A DNA stretch of 64,000 bases, from positions 248,001 to 312,000 of the forward strand of contig CAWAGG010000001.1 in assembly GCA_963781595.1 (NCBI GenBank), in the 5' to 3' direction. Numbering within the stretch: the first letter of the stretch is position 1; every line of letters begins with the position of its first letter. Under the pieces are notes generated by a model. That model worked only from the letters and a program-made list of their open reading frames with translations, was not told where the DNA came from and did no database searches. Shown here in pieces: positions 52,273 through 60,033 of this stretch. Source of the stretch: JBEDUK01 sp963781595. GTDB lineage: Bacteria; Actinomycetota; UBA4738. The translations under genes were made by a program, and so were the position numbers.

Positions 52273-54234
52273 ATGGAAGTGAGCGACCGCGAGACCCCGA
52301 CCGTCGTCGCCGGCCGGGAAGCGCTGGCAGACCACCGCTGGACCGAGGCGTTCGACCTCATGTCGGAAGCCGACCGGACGGGATCGCTCGATCCCGAGGA
52401 CCTCCTGGCCTTCGCGGAAGCGGCGTGGTTCGAGGGGAACGCCGATCTGGCGATCGAGCTCAAGGAGCGCGCCTACAAGGCGTACGCGGAGCGGGAGCGC
52501 CCAGCTGCTGCCGCGATCGTCGCCTTCGACCTGGCACGCGAGTACGCCTACAAACGGAAGATGTCGATCGCGTCGGCGTGGGCTGCGCGCGGCGAGCGGC
52601 TCGTCCGCGACGAGCCGGAAAGCCCGGCGCACGGGTATCTCGCGCTGACGCAAGCGGGCGGCGCCCGCGAGGCGGGTGAGGTCGAGCAGGCGATCGGCCT
52701 CGCGGAGCGGGCCGTCGACATCGGGTCCCGCTTCGGCGATACGGACCTCCAGGCGTTCGGCCTCATCGTGCAGGGTTCGCTCCTGATCGGCGCCGGGCGC
52801 ACCGACGACGGGTTCCCGATGCTGGAGGAGGCCACGGTCGCCGCCGTCAACGGCGAGATCCACCCGTTCACGGCCGGCGTGGCGTACTGCCAGATGATCT
52901 CCTCGTGCCGCGACACCACGGACTACCGGCGCGCGGGCGAGTGGGCCGAGGCGGCCCACCGCTGGTGCGAGCGCCAGGCGATCAACGGCTTCCCCGGCAT
53001 CTGCCGGGTGCACAGCGCCGAGATCACGGCGTTGCAGGGCGCACTCGGACGCGCCGAGCAGGAGCTGGAGCGCGCCACGAAGGAACTGGCCAACTACAAC
53101 GCGACACCGCCGCTCGCCGATGGCTTCTATGCGCTCGGAGAGATCCGCTTCAAGCTGGGCGATGTGGACGGCGCACGCGAGGCGCTCCGGGAGGCTCACG
53201 CGCTGGGCCGCTCGCCCGAACCGGCGCTCGCCCTGATCCGGCTGAGCGAGGGGCAGAGCCAGGCCGCCCTCACGGCGATCAACGCGGCGGTGGCCGAACA
53301 GACCGCGGACGTGTGGGCGCGCGCACGGCTCCTCGCGGCGCAGGTCGAGATCGCCGTCGGGGCCGGAGACGCGCGAACCGCCCGGGCCGCGGCCGACGAG
53401 CTCGCCGACTTCACCGCGTCGCACGATTCGCCCGTCCTCCACAGCGCGACACACGAGGCCCAGGGCCGAGCGCTGCTGGCCGAGGGGGACGCCGAGGCAG
53501 CGAGCGCCGAGCTTCGAACGGCGATCCGGCATTGGCAGGAGGTGGGCGCGCCGTACGAGCTGGCGAAGGCGCGAGCCGCCCTCGCCGCGGCGCTCGAGCG
53601 GCTCGGGCAGGACGATGGGTCCCGGCTCGAGCGCGAAGCGGCCCGCGAGGGGTTCGAGCGTCTCGGCGCCGTGCGGGATGCCGCCGCGGCGTCCGACGCG
53701 CTCCGGGCGGCCGATGAACGGCGCGCGGGCCCGGTCAAGATCCGGAAGACGTTCGTCTTCACCGACATCGTCGGATCGACGGTCTTGGCCGAGGCCATGG
53801 GCGACGAGGCCTGGGAGCACCTGCTGCGTTGGCACGACGACACGCTCCGGGAGCTGTTCGGGAAGCACGGAGGCGAGGTCGTGACCTCCACCGGCGATGG
53901 GTTCTTCGTGGCGTTCGACAGGGCGAGCGACGCGATCGACAGCGCCGTCGGTGCGCAACGGGCGCTCGCCGAGCACCGGCGGACGCATGGGTTCGCCCCC
54001 GGCGTGCGGATCGGGGTCCACGCTGCCGAGGCGAACCGACGGGGCGAGGACTACAGCGGGATGGGCGTGCACGTCGCCGCCCGGATCGCGGCCCTGGCCG
54101 AGGGCGGCGAGGTGCTCGTCTCGGCCGAGACGCTCGCGGGCGACGGGGGCAGGTATCGGACGTCGGACCCGAAACCGGTGGCGCTCAAGGGCGTGGCGGA
54201 CGAGGTCGACGTCGTATCGGTCTCCGTGGACTGA
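52273..54234 (+). CDS. TPR-like protein with C-terminal class III nucleotidyl cyclase domain
   Basis: A 653-residue soluble protein. Residues ~10-485 are helical TPR-like repeats (for example EDLLAFAEAAWFEGNADLAI and EQAIGLAERAVDIGSRFGDT). Residues ~490-653 form a class III cyclase: FVFTDIVGSTVLAEAMGDEA with metal Asp498, then GGEVVTSTGDGFFVAFD with Asp542, and GVRIGVHAAEANRRGEDYSG then VHVAARIAALAEGGEVLVS. Such proteins usually have the cyclase first; here it is last. A GACAAT box lies six bases before ATG 52273. It may make cAMP or use the domain for binding only. Confidence 0.87.
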   Translation: MEVSDRETPTVVAGREALADHRWTEAFDLMSEADRTGSLDPEDLLAFAEAAWFEGNADLAIELKERAYKAYAERERPAAAAIVAFDLAREYAYKRKMSIASAWAARGERLVRDEPESPAHGYLALTQAGGAREAGEVEQAIGLAERAVDIGSRFGDTDLQAFGLIVQGSLLIGAGRTDDGFPMLEEATVAAVNGEIHPFTAGVAYCQMISSCRDTTDYRRAGEWAEAAHRWCERQAINGFPGICRVHSAEITALQGALGRAEQELERATKELANYNATPPLADGFYALGEIRFKLGDVDGAREALREAHALGRSPEPALALIRLSEGQSQAALTAINAAVAEQTADVWARARLLAAQVEIAVGAGDARTARAAADELADFTASHDSPVLHSATHEAQGRALLAEGDAEAASAELRTAIRHWQEVGAPYELAKARAALAAALERLGQDDGSRLEREAAREGFERLGAVRDAAAASDALRAADERRAGPVKIRKTFVFTDIVGSTVLAEAMGDEAWEHLLRWHDDTLRELFGKHGGEVVTSTGDGFFVAFDRASDAIDSAVGAQRALAEHRRTHGFAPGVRIGVHAAEANRRGEDYSGMGVHVAARIAALAEGGEVLVSAETLAGDGGRYRTSDPKPVALKGVADEVDVVSVSVD

Positions 54235-54259
54235 CGACCCTAGGCACGAGGTCGAACGG

Positions 54260-54499
54260 TCAGCTCACGGTGATCGACAGGGCCGGCGAGTAGCCCGAGG
54301 CCGGGCCGGAGGCTCCCTTCTCGATCCTCGCGCGGAACTGATAGGTGCCCGCCCCGGCGTCGGGCGTGAACTTAGCGCTCTTCGCCACCCTGTCCGGCTT
54401 CCAGTCGACGAACTTGTTCGAGCCCGGGCGCTTGATCTGAACGTCGAAGTCGAACCCGACGGCACCGCGACCGTTGCCGGCCCGATCCCCCGGACGAGC
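54260..54499 (-). pseudogene. C-terminal remnant of a secreted cupredoxin/Fn3-like repeat protein
   Basis: In the frame ending at TGA 54260 the reading gives GFDFDVQIKRPGSNKFVDW then KPDRVAKSAKFTPDAGAGTY and QFRARIEKGASGPASGYSPA, ending SITVS. This is the C-terminal beta-sandwich repeat seen in actinobacterial plastocyanin-like exported proteins. Only ~75 residues remain; no start codon or signal peptide exists, and the upstream end abuts the stop of the flavoprotein gene. The rest of the gene has been lost. Confidence 0.55.
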
Positions 54500-54501
54500 C
54501 G

Positions 54502-55647
54502 CTAGGGACCGCTCCCCGGCTCGCCGCCGTGGCCGCGGAGCGCCGCGCGTTCGATCGAGAACCGGTCTTTCGGAAGGCGAGGGTCCGTTCCGGTCGCCAG
54601 GTCGGCCAGCACATCTCCGACCAAAGGACCGAATTTGAAGCCGTGACCGCTGAACCCTGCTCCGATCACGACGTCTCCGATGCGGTCCAGGATGAAACCC
54701 TCGTCGGGCGTCAGCGAGTACAGGCAGGTTTCCGCCGCGATCGCCTCCGGCACCACGGCGGCGATCCGACGGGCCGCATAGGCCTCGACAGGAGCCAGGC
54801 GTGCGGCATCAACCTCGAACGGCCCATCGGACGGGTCGACCTCGGGCCCCGGGTCGTGGTCCCCCATCTTCACCCCCGGCGCGACGCCCACAGGCGGCAC
54901 CGCGTAATGCACGAGTGTCGGGCCGACCCACTCGACGAAGGTGGGCATCGTCGCTACCGCCGCGTCGCTCGTCGGTGCGAAGTGTGCGACCAGCTGGAGC
55001 GTCGCTCGAATCGGGACCGGTCGGCCGAGTACCTCCGTGACGAACCGGCCCGCCCACGGACCAACGGTGAGCACGACGACCTTGGCTCCGACCTCGCCCT
55101 GGTCGGTCTCGACGACGGTTCGCCCACCGGCCGGGGCGAGCCCGAGGACGTCGGTCCCGGATCGAACGTCGACCCCGCGTGCCTCGGCGAGCCGAACCTG
55201 CGCCGCGACCGTCCGATCCGCGAGGGCGACCCCACCGTCCGGCTGGAACAGCACCCGTTCCAGCCCATCGAAGTCGATCGCCGGGAAGCGTTCGATCGCG
55301 TCGGATGCGTCGAGCCACTCGTGTGGAACGCCGGCATCGCCCAACGCGCGTGCGCACTCCTCCGCGATGGGGCCCGAATCGAGCCCACCAGTGGTGACCA
55401 GGAGGCGGTCGCCGGCTTCGTCCTCCAATCGTCGCCACGTAGGGATCGCTCGCTGCGACAGTCGAACATAGTCCGGGGTCGGGTACGAGAGCCGGAAGAT
55501 CCGCACAGCCCCGTGCGAGGCGCCTCGCGTGTGCCCGACGTCGAAGCGCTCGAGAAGGACGGTTCGAACCCCGCGCCGGGCCAGGCTGAGCGCGGTCGCC
55601 GAGCCCATCAGGCCTGCCCCGACGACGGCGACGTCGAACCGCTCCAT
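54502..55647 (-). CDS. FAD-dependent amine oxidase, monomeric sarcosine oxidase/N-methyltryptophan oxidase-like
   Basis: A 381-residue flavoprotein. The Rossmann start FDVAVVGAGLMGSATALSLA and VLLERFDVGHTRGASHGAVR are the MSOX pattern. The covalent-flavin segment AAETCLYSLTPDEGFILDRI carries Cys308, and VIGAGFSGHGFKFGPLVGDV follows. It would oxidise an N-methyl amino acid to formaldehyde and an amine with H2O2; the substrate is unknown. ATG 55647 lies nine bases from a TAGCAT box. Confidence 0.9.
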   Translation of the reverse strand: MERFDVAVVGAGLMGSATALSLARRGVRTVLLERFDVGHTRGASHGAVRIFRLSYPTPDYVRLSQRAIPTWRRLEDEAGDRLLVTTGGLDSGPIAEECARALGDAGVPHEWLDASDAIERFPAIDFDGLERVLFQPDGGVALADRTVAAQVRLAEARGVDVRSGTDVLGLAPAGGRTVVETDQGEVGAKVVVLTVGPWAGRFVTEVLGRPVPIRATLQLVAHFAPTSDAAVATMPTFVEWVGPTLVHYAVPPVGVAPGVKMGDHDPGPEVDPSDGPFEVDAARLAPVEAYAARRIAAVVPEAIAAETCLYSLTPDEGFILDRIGDVVIGAGFSGHGFKFGPLVGDVLADLATGTDPRLPKDRFSIERAALRGHGGEPGSGP

Positions 55648-55710
55648 GGTCGAGGGATGCTAGTCGACACGCCTGCGGCCTCGTGCGACCGTCCCGCTAT
55701 CCTGTGCCGC

Positions 55711-55802
55711 GGAGGCGTCCGGGCGCCTGGTGGGCCCCCCGGTCTTCAAAACCGGTGAAGCGCTTAGCCGTGCTTGGCGGGTTCGATTCCCGTCCGCCTC
55801 CG
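55711..55802 (+). tRNA. selC: tRNA-Sec (anticodon TCA)
   Basis: A 92-base tRNA with selenocysteine features: acceptor GGAGGCG/CGCCTCC, a long D-arm, anticodon stem CCGGT/ACCGG region with loop CTTCAAA (anticodon TCA, reads UGA), a long variable arm (GAAGCGCTTAGCCGTGCTTG) and T-arm GCGGG-TTCGATT-CCCGT. No CCA is encoded. It implies selenoprotein synthesis in this organism, although no sel gene or obvious UGA-coded gene is in the window. Its 3' half is duplicated at 58059-58117. Confidence 0.93.
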
Positions 55803-55875
55803 CGTGGAGAGAAACGGGGAGCGATCGTGGAGCCCGAGCGGCTCCACATCCCCTCCGCAACTACCCGCGGGCGTC

Positions 55876-56669
55876 TTAGCTCTGCGCTCGCAAGAACGCC
55901 TTGACCTCCTTGTTGAAGCGCTCGGCCGCCTCGATATCGATCACGTGGCCGACCCCCGGGATGAGCACGAGCTTCGATCCACTGATCCCAGAATGAAGCG
56001 CCTCCCATACATGTCTTGGTGCGCGCACGTCGTCCTCGCCACACAGCAGCAAGGTCGGAACCTCGATGCGCGACAGCACCTCGCGGAGGTCCGCTTCGGC
56101 GAACGCCTGCATCGCCACCCTGGTGGCTCCGGGATGGAGGTCGGAGACGATCGACAAAGCCTCATGGACGATTCCCGGAGGTGGACTCTGCGAGAAGAAC
56201 GTCTCTACGAGCGCCGGGGCCCACCGATCCGACGGCAGCTCCGAATCTCGCAGCATCAGTTGAAGCCGCTGCTTGACGACCTCGGCCGGAAGCGAGCCCG
56301 CCCAGCCGGCGTACGCGGATGCGAGGATCAGCGTGCGGACAACCCCAGGATGCCGACGGTAGAACTCCAGGGCGAGCCCCCCGCCCCATGAGAGCCCTCC
56401 CACATGGGATCGCCCCAGCCCGAGCGCCTCGATGAAAGCGGCCAGGCAGTCAGCCCAGTCGGGCAGGCGGAACGTTTCTGGTGGGTCCGACGACCGTCCC
56501 GCTCCCGGGGCGTCCCACGCAACCACCGTGAACCATCGGAAAGGCCGTCGATCTGGCGGCGCCACTCCCGACCGTCCATAGGCCATCCGTGCAGAAGAAC
56601 GAGCGGCGGCCCCCCGCCCTTCCTCTCGTAGGCGATCCGGTGGCCAGCGACCTCGATCTCATCCATCAC
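55876..56669 (-). CDS. alpha/beta hydrolase, single frameshift
   Basis: An ~263-residue hydrolase of the alpha/beta fold. The N-terminal part MMDEIEVAGHRIAYERKGGG and PPLVLLHGWPMDGREWRRQ is in one frame, and from 56540 the protein continues in another as RWFTVVAWDAPGAGRSSDPP. The nucleophile Ser is in VGGLSWGGGLALEFYRRHPG, the acid in LLLCGEDDVRAP and the His in PGVGHVIDIEAAE. One indel separates the two parts; it may be a sequence error or an early step of decay. It lies inside the tRNA-Sec flanked segment. Confidence 0.78.
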
Positions 56670-56995
56670 GATCCACCGCGTGCTGATTCGTGACGCCCAT
56701 TATCGAGTCGAGTCCGCAGGTTGGGCGACGCGTCCCCAGCGCCGAGCGTCTACCCAGAACGTCTGACCTGCCGCGTTCTGGTTCTTACAGTGTTCCCTTC
56801 GCCTCCGCTACCAGCGGAAACGAGGAGGGAGCGGCCATCTCGACCGCTCCCTCTGCTCCGCCGGGCTGCGGAGGCACTCCGGGGGCACGCGGCACGCTGC
56901 TCCCCTAGACTAGCCCACGGGATCCCGCGAGCCGCGATGAGTCCTGCGGCGTCCGGCGGTCGTACTGTCGAGCCCGTCACCGAGGAGGACCTCTG
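56670..56995. other. 326-base divergent intergenic region with a strong hairpin
   Basis: Between divergent genes. No gene seen. It contains the 10-bp hairpin at 56825-56853 and, just before the reductase, GAGGAGG (RBS). Promoters for both neighbours should lie here but no clear pair was found. Confidence 0.5.
56825..56853. other. perfect 10-bp inverted repeat
   Basis: GAGGGAGCGG, nine bases, CCGCTCCCTC. The stem is perfect and GC-rich; the loop is CCATCTCGA. It is not followed by a T-run on either strand. It could be an operator, a terminator for read-through, or a leftover of the island. Confidence 0.55.
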
Positions 56996-57565
56996 ATGCG
57001 CAGCGTGACCTATTCGATGGGCGTCTCGCTCGACGGCTACATCGCCGGGCCGGACGGCGACATCACTGCGCCACCGCCCGACGAGGAGGTCTGGCGATCG
57101 GTCACCGACGAGATACGAGAGGTCGGCGTCCACCTGATGGGACGGAAGCTGTACGAGACGATGCTGTACTGGGAGACCGCCGACCAGGATCCGTCGCTCG
57201 AGGACTCAGAGCTCGAGTGGGCCGCACTGTGGAAGCCGCTCCCGAAGGTGGTGTTCTCCACCACGCTGTCGGCGGTGCAGGGCAATGCCCGCCTGGCCTC
57301 CGGCGGCCTGGCGGAGGAGATCGAGCGGTTGCGAGCCGAGTCGGGGGAGGGCGACATCGCGATCGGCGGCGCGACCCTCGCCGCCGAGGCCGCCGCGTTG
57401 GGTCTGATCGACGAGTACCGGGCCAGGGTCTACCCGGTGCTGGTCGGCGGTGGCATTCCGTTCTTTCCCCAGCGCGAGCGCCGGGTGGATCTCGAACTCG
57501 TCGAGACCCGCACCTTCAGCTCGAGAGTCGTCTACCTCCGCTACCGCTTGGCGCGCCAGCCCTAA
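56996..57565 (+). CDS. RibD C-terminal/dihydrofolate-reductase-like protein
   Basis: A 189-residue protein of the actinobacterial YwjB/RibD_C type. VTYSMGVSLDGYIAGPDGDI is the N-terminal NADPH-site strand, then HLMGRKLYETMLYWE, KVVFSTTL, DIAIGGATLAAEAAALGLID, RVYPVLVGGGIPFF. Start at ATG 56996 with GAGGAGG. Likely an NADPH-dependent reductase of unknown substrate; it is not the folate-pathway DHFR. It lies inside the tRNA-Sec flanked segment. Confidence 0.88.
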   Translation: MRSVTYSMGVSLDGYIAGPDGDITAPPPDEEVWRSVTDEIREVGVHLMGRKLYETMLYWETADQDPSLEDSELEWAALWKPLPKVVFSTTLSAVQGNARLASGGLAEEIERLRAESGEGDIAIGGATLAAEAAALGLIDEYRARVYPVLVGGGIPFFPQRERRVDLELVETRTFSSRVVYLRYRLARQP

Positions 57566-57591
57566 GCGCCCGGATCGGAGCGGACACCACG

Positions 57592-57738
57592 ACCGGGTGG
57601 TCGCCCTGCCACCGGACGCTTCATCGCATCAAGACCCTTGCTGCGCGCCACGGCAAGGGATATCAGACTCTCCTTAAGCAGTTCGTGTTCGAGCGCCTGT
57701 ACGAAGAAGAGAAACGCGAGGGGCTCGTCGGCCGATGA
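57592..57738 (+). pseudogene. remnant of a CopG/BrnA-like antitoxin
   Basis: In the frame ending at TGA 57738, the reading HRIKTLAARHGKGYQTLLKQ then FVFERLYEEEKREGLVGR is the C-terminal helix region common to ribbon-helix-helix antitoxins that bind BrnT-like toxins. The preceding VVALPPD strand is in another frame, and no start codon or toxin gene is linked. It looks like a degraded toxin-antitoxin module within the island. Confidence 0.5.
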
Positions 57739-58058
57739 CTCAAGGATCGACCGCCAGCGGCGACGGCGAGAAGCCACTGCTGAAGGCTCACCGCCTCGGA
57801 ACGGAGTCCAGCCCTCGCAAGCGTCCGAGTCGGGCAAGGGGTGGCTATGGAGTCGACCAGCAACTCATGCGTGCGATCCGGCCGGGCGACAAGAGTCATC
57901 GCCTCGGACCTGCCCTGCTTGCAAACACGTTGCAAACATCCAGGACCTAACGAGGTATCACAGGGACAGCACCAGAGGGCATGAAGGCCCCCGGTTGACC
58001 TGGACTGGATCGTATCGGACGGCACCAGATCACGCCCGACATCATGACCGGCACCGAA
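57739..58058. other. 320-base non-coding segment within the island
   Basis: No gene seen. It contains two direct copies of TTGCAAACA 11 bases apart (57920-57928 and 57931-57939). Such repeats can be binding sites for an integrase or excision factor, but no such gene remains here. Confidence 0.5.
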
Positions 58059-58117
58059 CTTCAAACCGGTGAAGCGCTTGACCGTGCTTGGCGGGTTCGA
58101 TCCCGTCCGCCCTCCGC
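58059..58117 (+). repeat. partial duplicate of tRNA-Sec (attachment-site-like direct repeat)
   Basis: From the anticodon loop CTTCAAA to TCCGC the segment repeats 55744-55803 in the same orientation: 56 of 61 aligned columns agree, with two substitutions and three single-base indels. It lacks the 5' half, so it is not a tRNA gene. A repeat of the 3' half of a tRNA gene a few kb away is the mark of tyrosine-integrase insertion. Confidence 0.85.
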
Positions 58118-58273
58118 TACTGTGCGGAGACGAAGGGTCGTTCCACGCGGACGAAGGGGGGCTCCATGAAGGAGGGCACCGCAGTCGCGGGTCGCACTCC
58201 GCCGGAGTGCGATGCTCCCGACTCGGCTGCCGAGGACGCGGCATCCGGGACGACGTAGCGGGTAGGCTTGGCC

Positions 58274-59806
58274 ATGCCTGCCGGCCCCACCGCTCCTTCC
58301 AACTTCGGCGTCGGCTCCTGGATCGAGCGTCGGGCGAGGATCGCGCCGGATCACGTCGCGCTGATCCATGGCGATACCTCACGCACGTACGCGGAGCTCG
58401 CCGGTCGGATCCGACGCCTGGCGAACGGCCTGCAGGGGCTGGGAGTGGCGCGCGGCGACCGGGTAGCGTGGCTGGGCGCGAACCACCCGGCGTTCCTCGA
58501 GTCGCTCTTCGCCGCGGGGATGCTCGGCGCGGCACTGGCTCCCGTGAACCACCGGCTGGAGGCGGCGGCGATCCGATCGATCCTCGAGGACTCCGACCCG
58601 ACCGTCCTGATCCGACACGACATGACGGACCCTTCGGCCGTGCCTCCCTCCGTCCGCCACCACATCGCCGTCGCGGGCTCGATGGACGGGGGGTTCGACT
58701 TCGAGACGTTCGTGGCCGGGTCCCCCGACGATCCGATCGAGGCGTTCGTCGAGATGAACGATCTGTGCCTGCTCCCGCACACCTCGGGCACGACCGGATC
58801 GCCGAAGGGGATCATGCTCACCCATGCGAACGTGACGTGGAACGTCGTCAATCTCCTCTCATGCGCTGACTTCCGCAGCGAGGACGTCACGATCGCGATC
58901 GCTCCGTTCTTCCGCGTCGGTGGCACAGGGGTGAACGTCCTCCCCGCCCTGTTCATGGGCGGCACCGTGGTGATCCCGAGCGACGTCAACGCCGACGAGG
59001 TCCTGCGGATGATGGAGCGCCATCACGTGACCGTGGGCTTCGGCAATCCCGACATCCTGGACGCTATGGCCCGGTCCGCGAGCTGGCCCCGCGTCGACCT
59101 GCCGACCCTGCGCTTCGTGATCACCGGTGGCGCCCCCGTGCCCGAAGGCCTCATCCGCGCATACCTCGATCGAGGTGTGATGCTCCTGCAGGGCTACGGA
59201 CTCTCGGAAGCTGCGCCCGTCGCGTTGTTGCTCGATCCCGAGAGCGCCCTCGAGAGGATCGGGTCCGCCGGAATGCCACCGTTGCTGGTGGACGTCCGGA
59301 TCGAGAGCCCGAACGGGGGCCTCGTGGCCCCGGGCGAGACCGGTGAGCTGCTCGTGCGTGGCCCGAACGTCATGGCCGGCTACTGGAAGCAGCCCGCCGC
59401 CACGCGCGATGTCCTGTCGGCGGACGGGTGGTTGAAGACAGGCGACGCGGCGCGCAGCGACGACGAAGGCTACATCTGGATCGTCGACCGGGTCGCGGCC
59501 CGCTTCCTCTCGGATGGGCGGCAGGTGTACCCAGCGGACGTCGAACGGGTGCTGGTCGATCATCCGTCGATCGACGATGCCGGCGTGGTTCAAGTCACCC
59601 GGGAGGGGCGGGGCGAGGTCATGGTCGCCCTCGTCGTGCGATCGGCCGGTTCGCCGCTGACCGAGCAAGACGTGCTGACATTCGCTCGGCAGCACCTCGC
59701 CGCTCACCTGGTGCCTGCGTCGGCGACGTTCGTCGATCGCCTCCCCAGGAGCTCGGTGGGCAAGCTCCTCCGCGGGGAGCTCCGAGCGCTCGTCTCCCCC
59801 GGTTAG
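58274..59806 (+). CDS. acyl-CoA synthetase/AMP-forming ligase
   Basis: A 510-residue ANL-family enzyme. The P-loop is LPHTSGTTGSPKGIMLTHAN. The GYGLSEAAPVALLL motif (A5-like) and TGDAARSDDEGYIWIVDRVA (A7/A8 region) are present, and the C-terminal Lys lies in LPRSSVGKLLRGEL. It activates a carboxylic acid with ATP and CoA; chain length is unknown. Start at ATG 58274, five bases after a TAGGCT box. It is the first gene right of the tRNA-Sec repeat. Confidence 0.92.
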   Translation: MPAGPTAPSNFGVGSWIERRARIAPDHVALIHGDTSRTYAELAGRIRRLANGLQGLGVARGDRVAWLGANHPAFLESLFAAGMLGAALAPVNHRLEAAAIRSILEDSDPTVLIRHDMTDPSAVPPSVRHHIAVAGSMDGGFDFETFVAGSPDDPIEAFVEMNDLCLLPHTSGTTGSPKGIMLTHANVTWNVVNLLSCADFRSEDVTIAIAPFFRVGGTGVNVLPALFMGGTVVIPSDVNADEVLRMMERHHVTVGFGNPDILDAMARSASWPRVDLPTLRFVITGGAPVPEGLIRAYLDRGVMLLQGYGLSEAAPVALLLDPESALERIGSAGMPPLLVDVRIESPNGGLVAPGETGELLVRGPNVMAGYWKQPAATRDVLSADGWLKTGDAARSDDEGYIWIVDRVAARFLSDGRQVYPADVERVLVDHPSIDDAGVVQVTREGRGEVMVALVVRSAGSPLTEQDVLTFARQHLAAHLVPASATFVDRLPRSSVGKLLRGELRALVSPG

Positions 59807-60033
59807 GCTGTCCGTGTCCCCGGCGAAGCCTCGGTCTCGCGGAGAGCTTGCAGCCGACCCGAAACGGATCACCTCGTCAACCGCGTTCTATCGGCACGTC
59901 ACGCACTCGACGGCGATCGTCCCACGGGAGGTCAGCGAGATCGTTATGGACCGAACCCAGCGGCGGTCGTGGATCTCACGCGCCTCGGAGCCTGGGCGAC
60001 CAGGAGTACCGACTCCGGCTACGATCGACTTCC

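Noticed and set aside
58059..58117. A second tRNA-Sec gene
   Set aside because: Only the 3' half is present, with indels in the T-arm and no acceptor 5' strand, so it cannot fold as a tRNA. It is better read as an attachment-type repeat.
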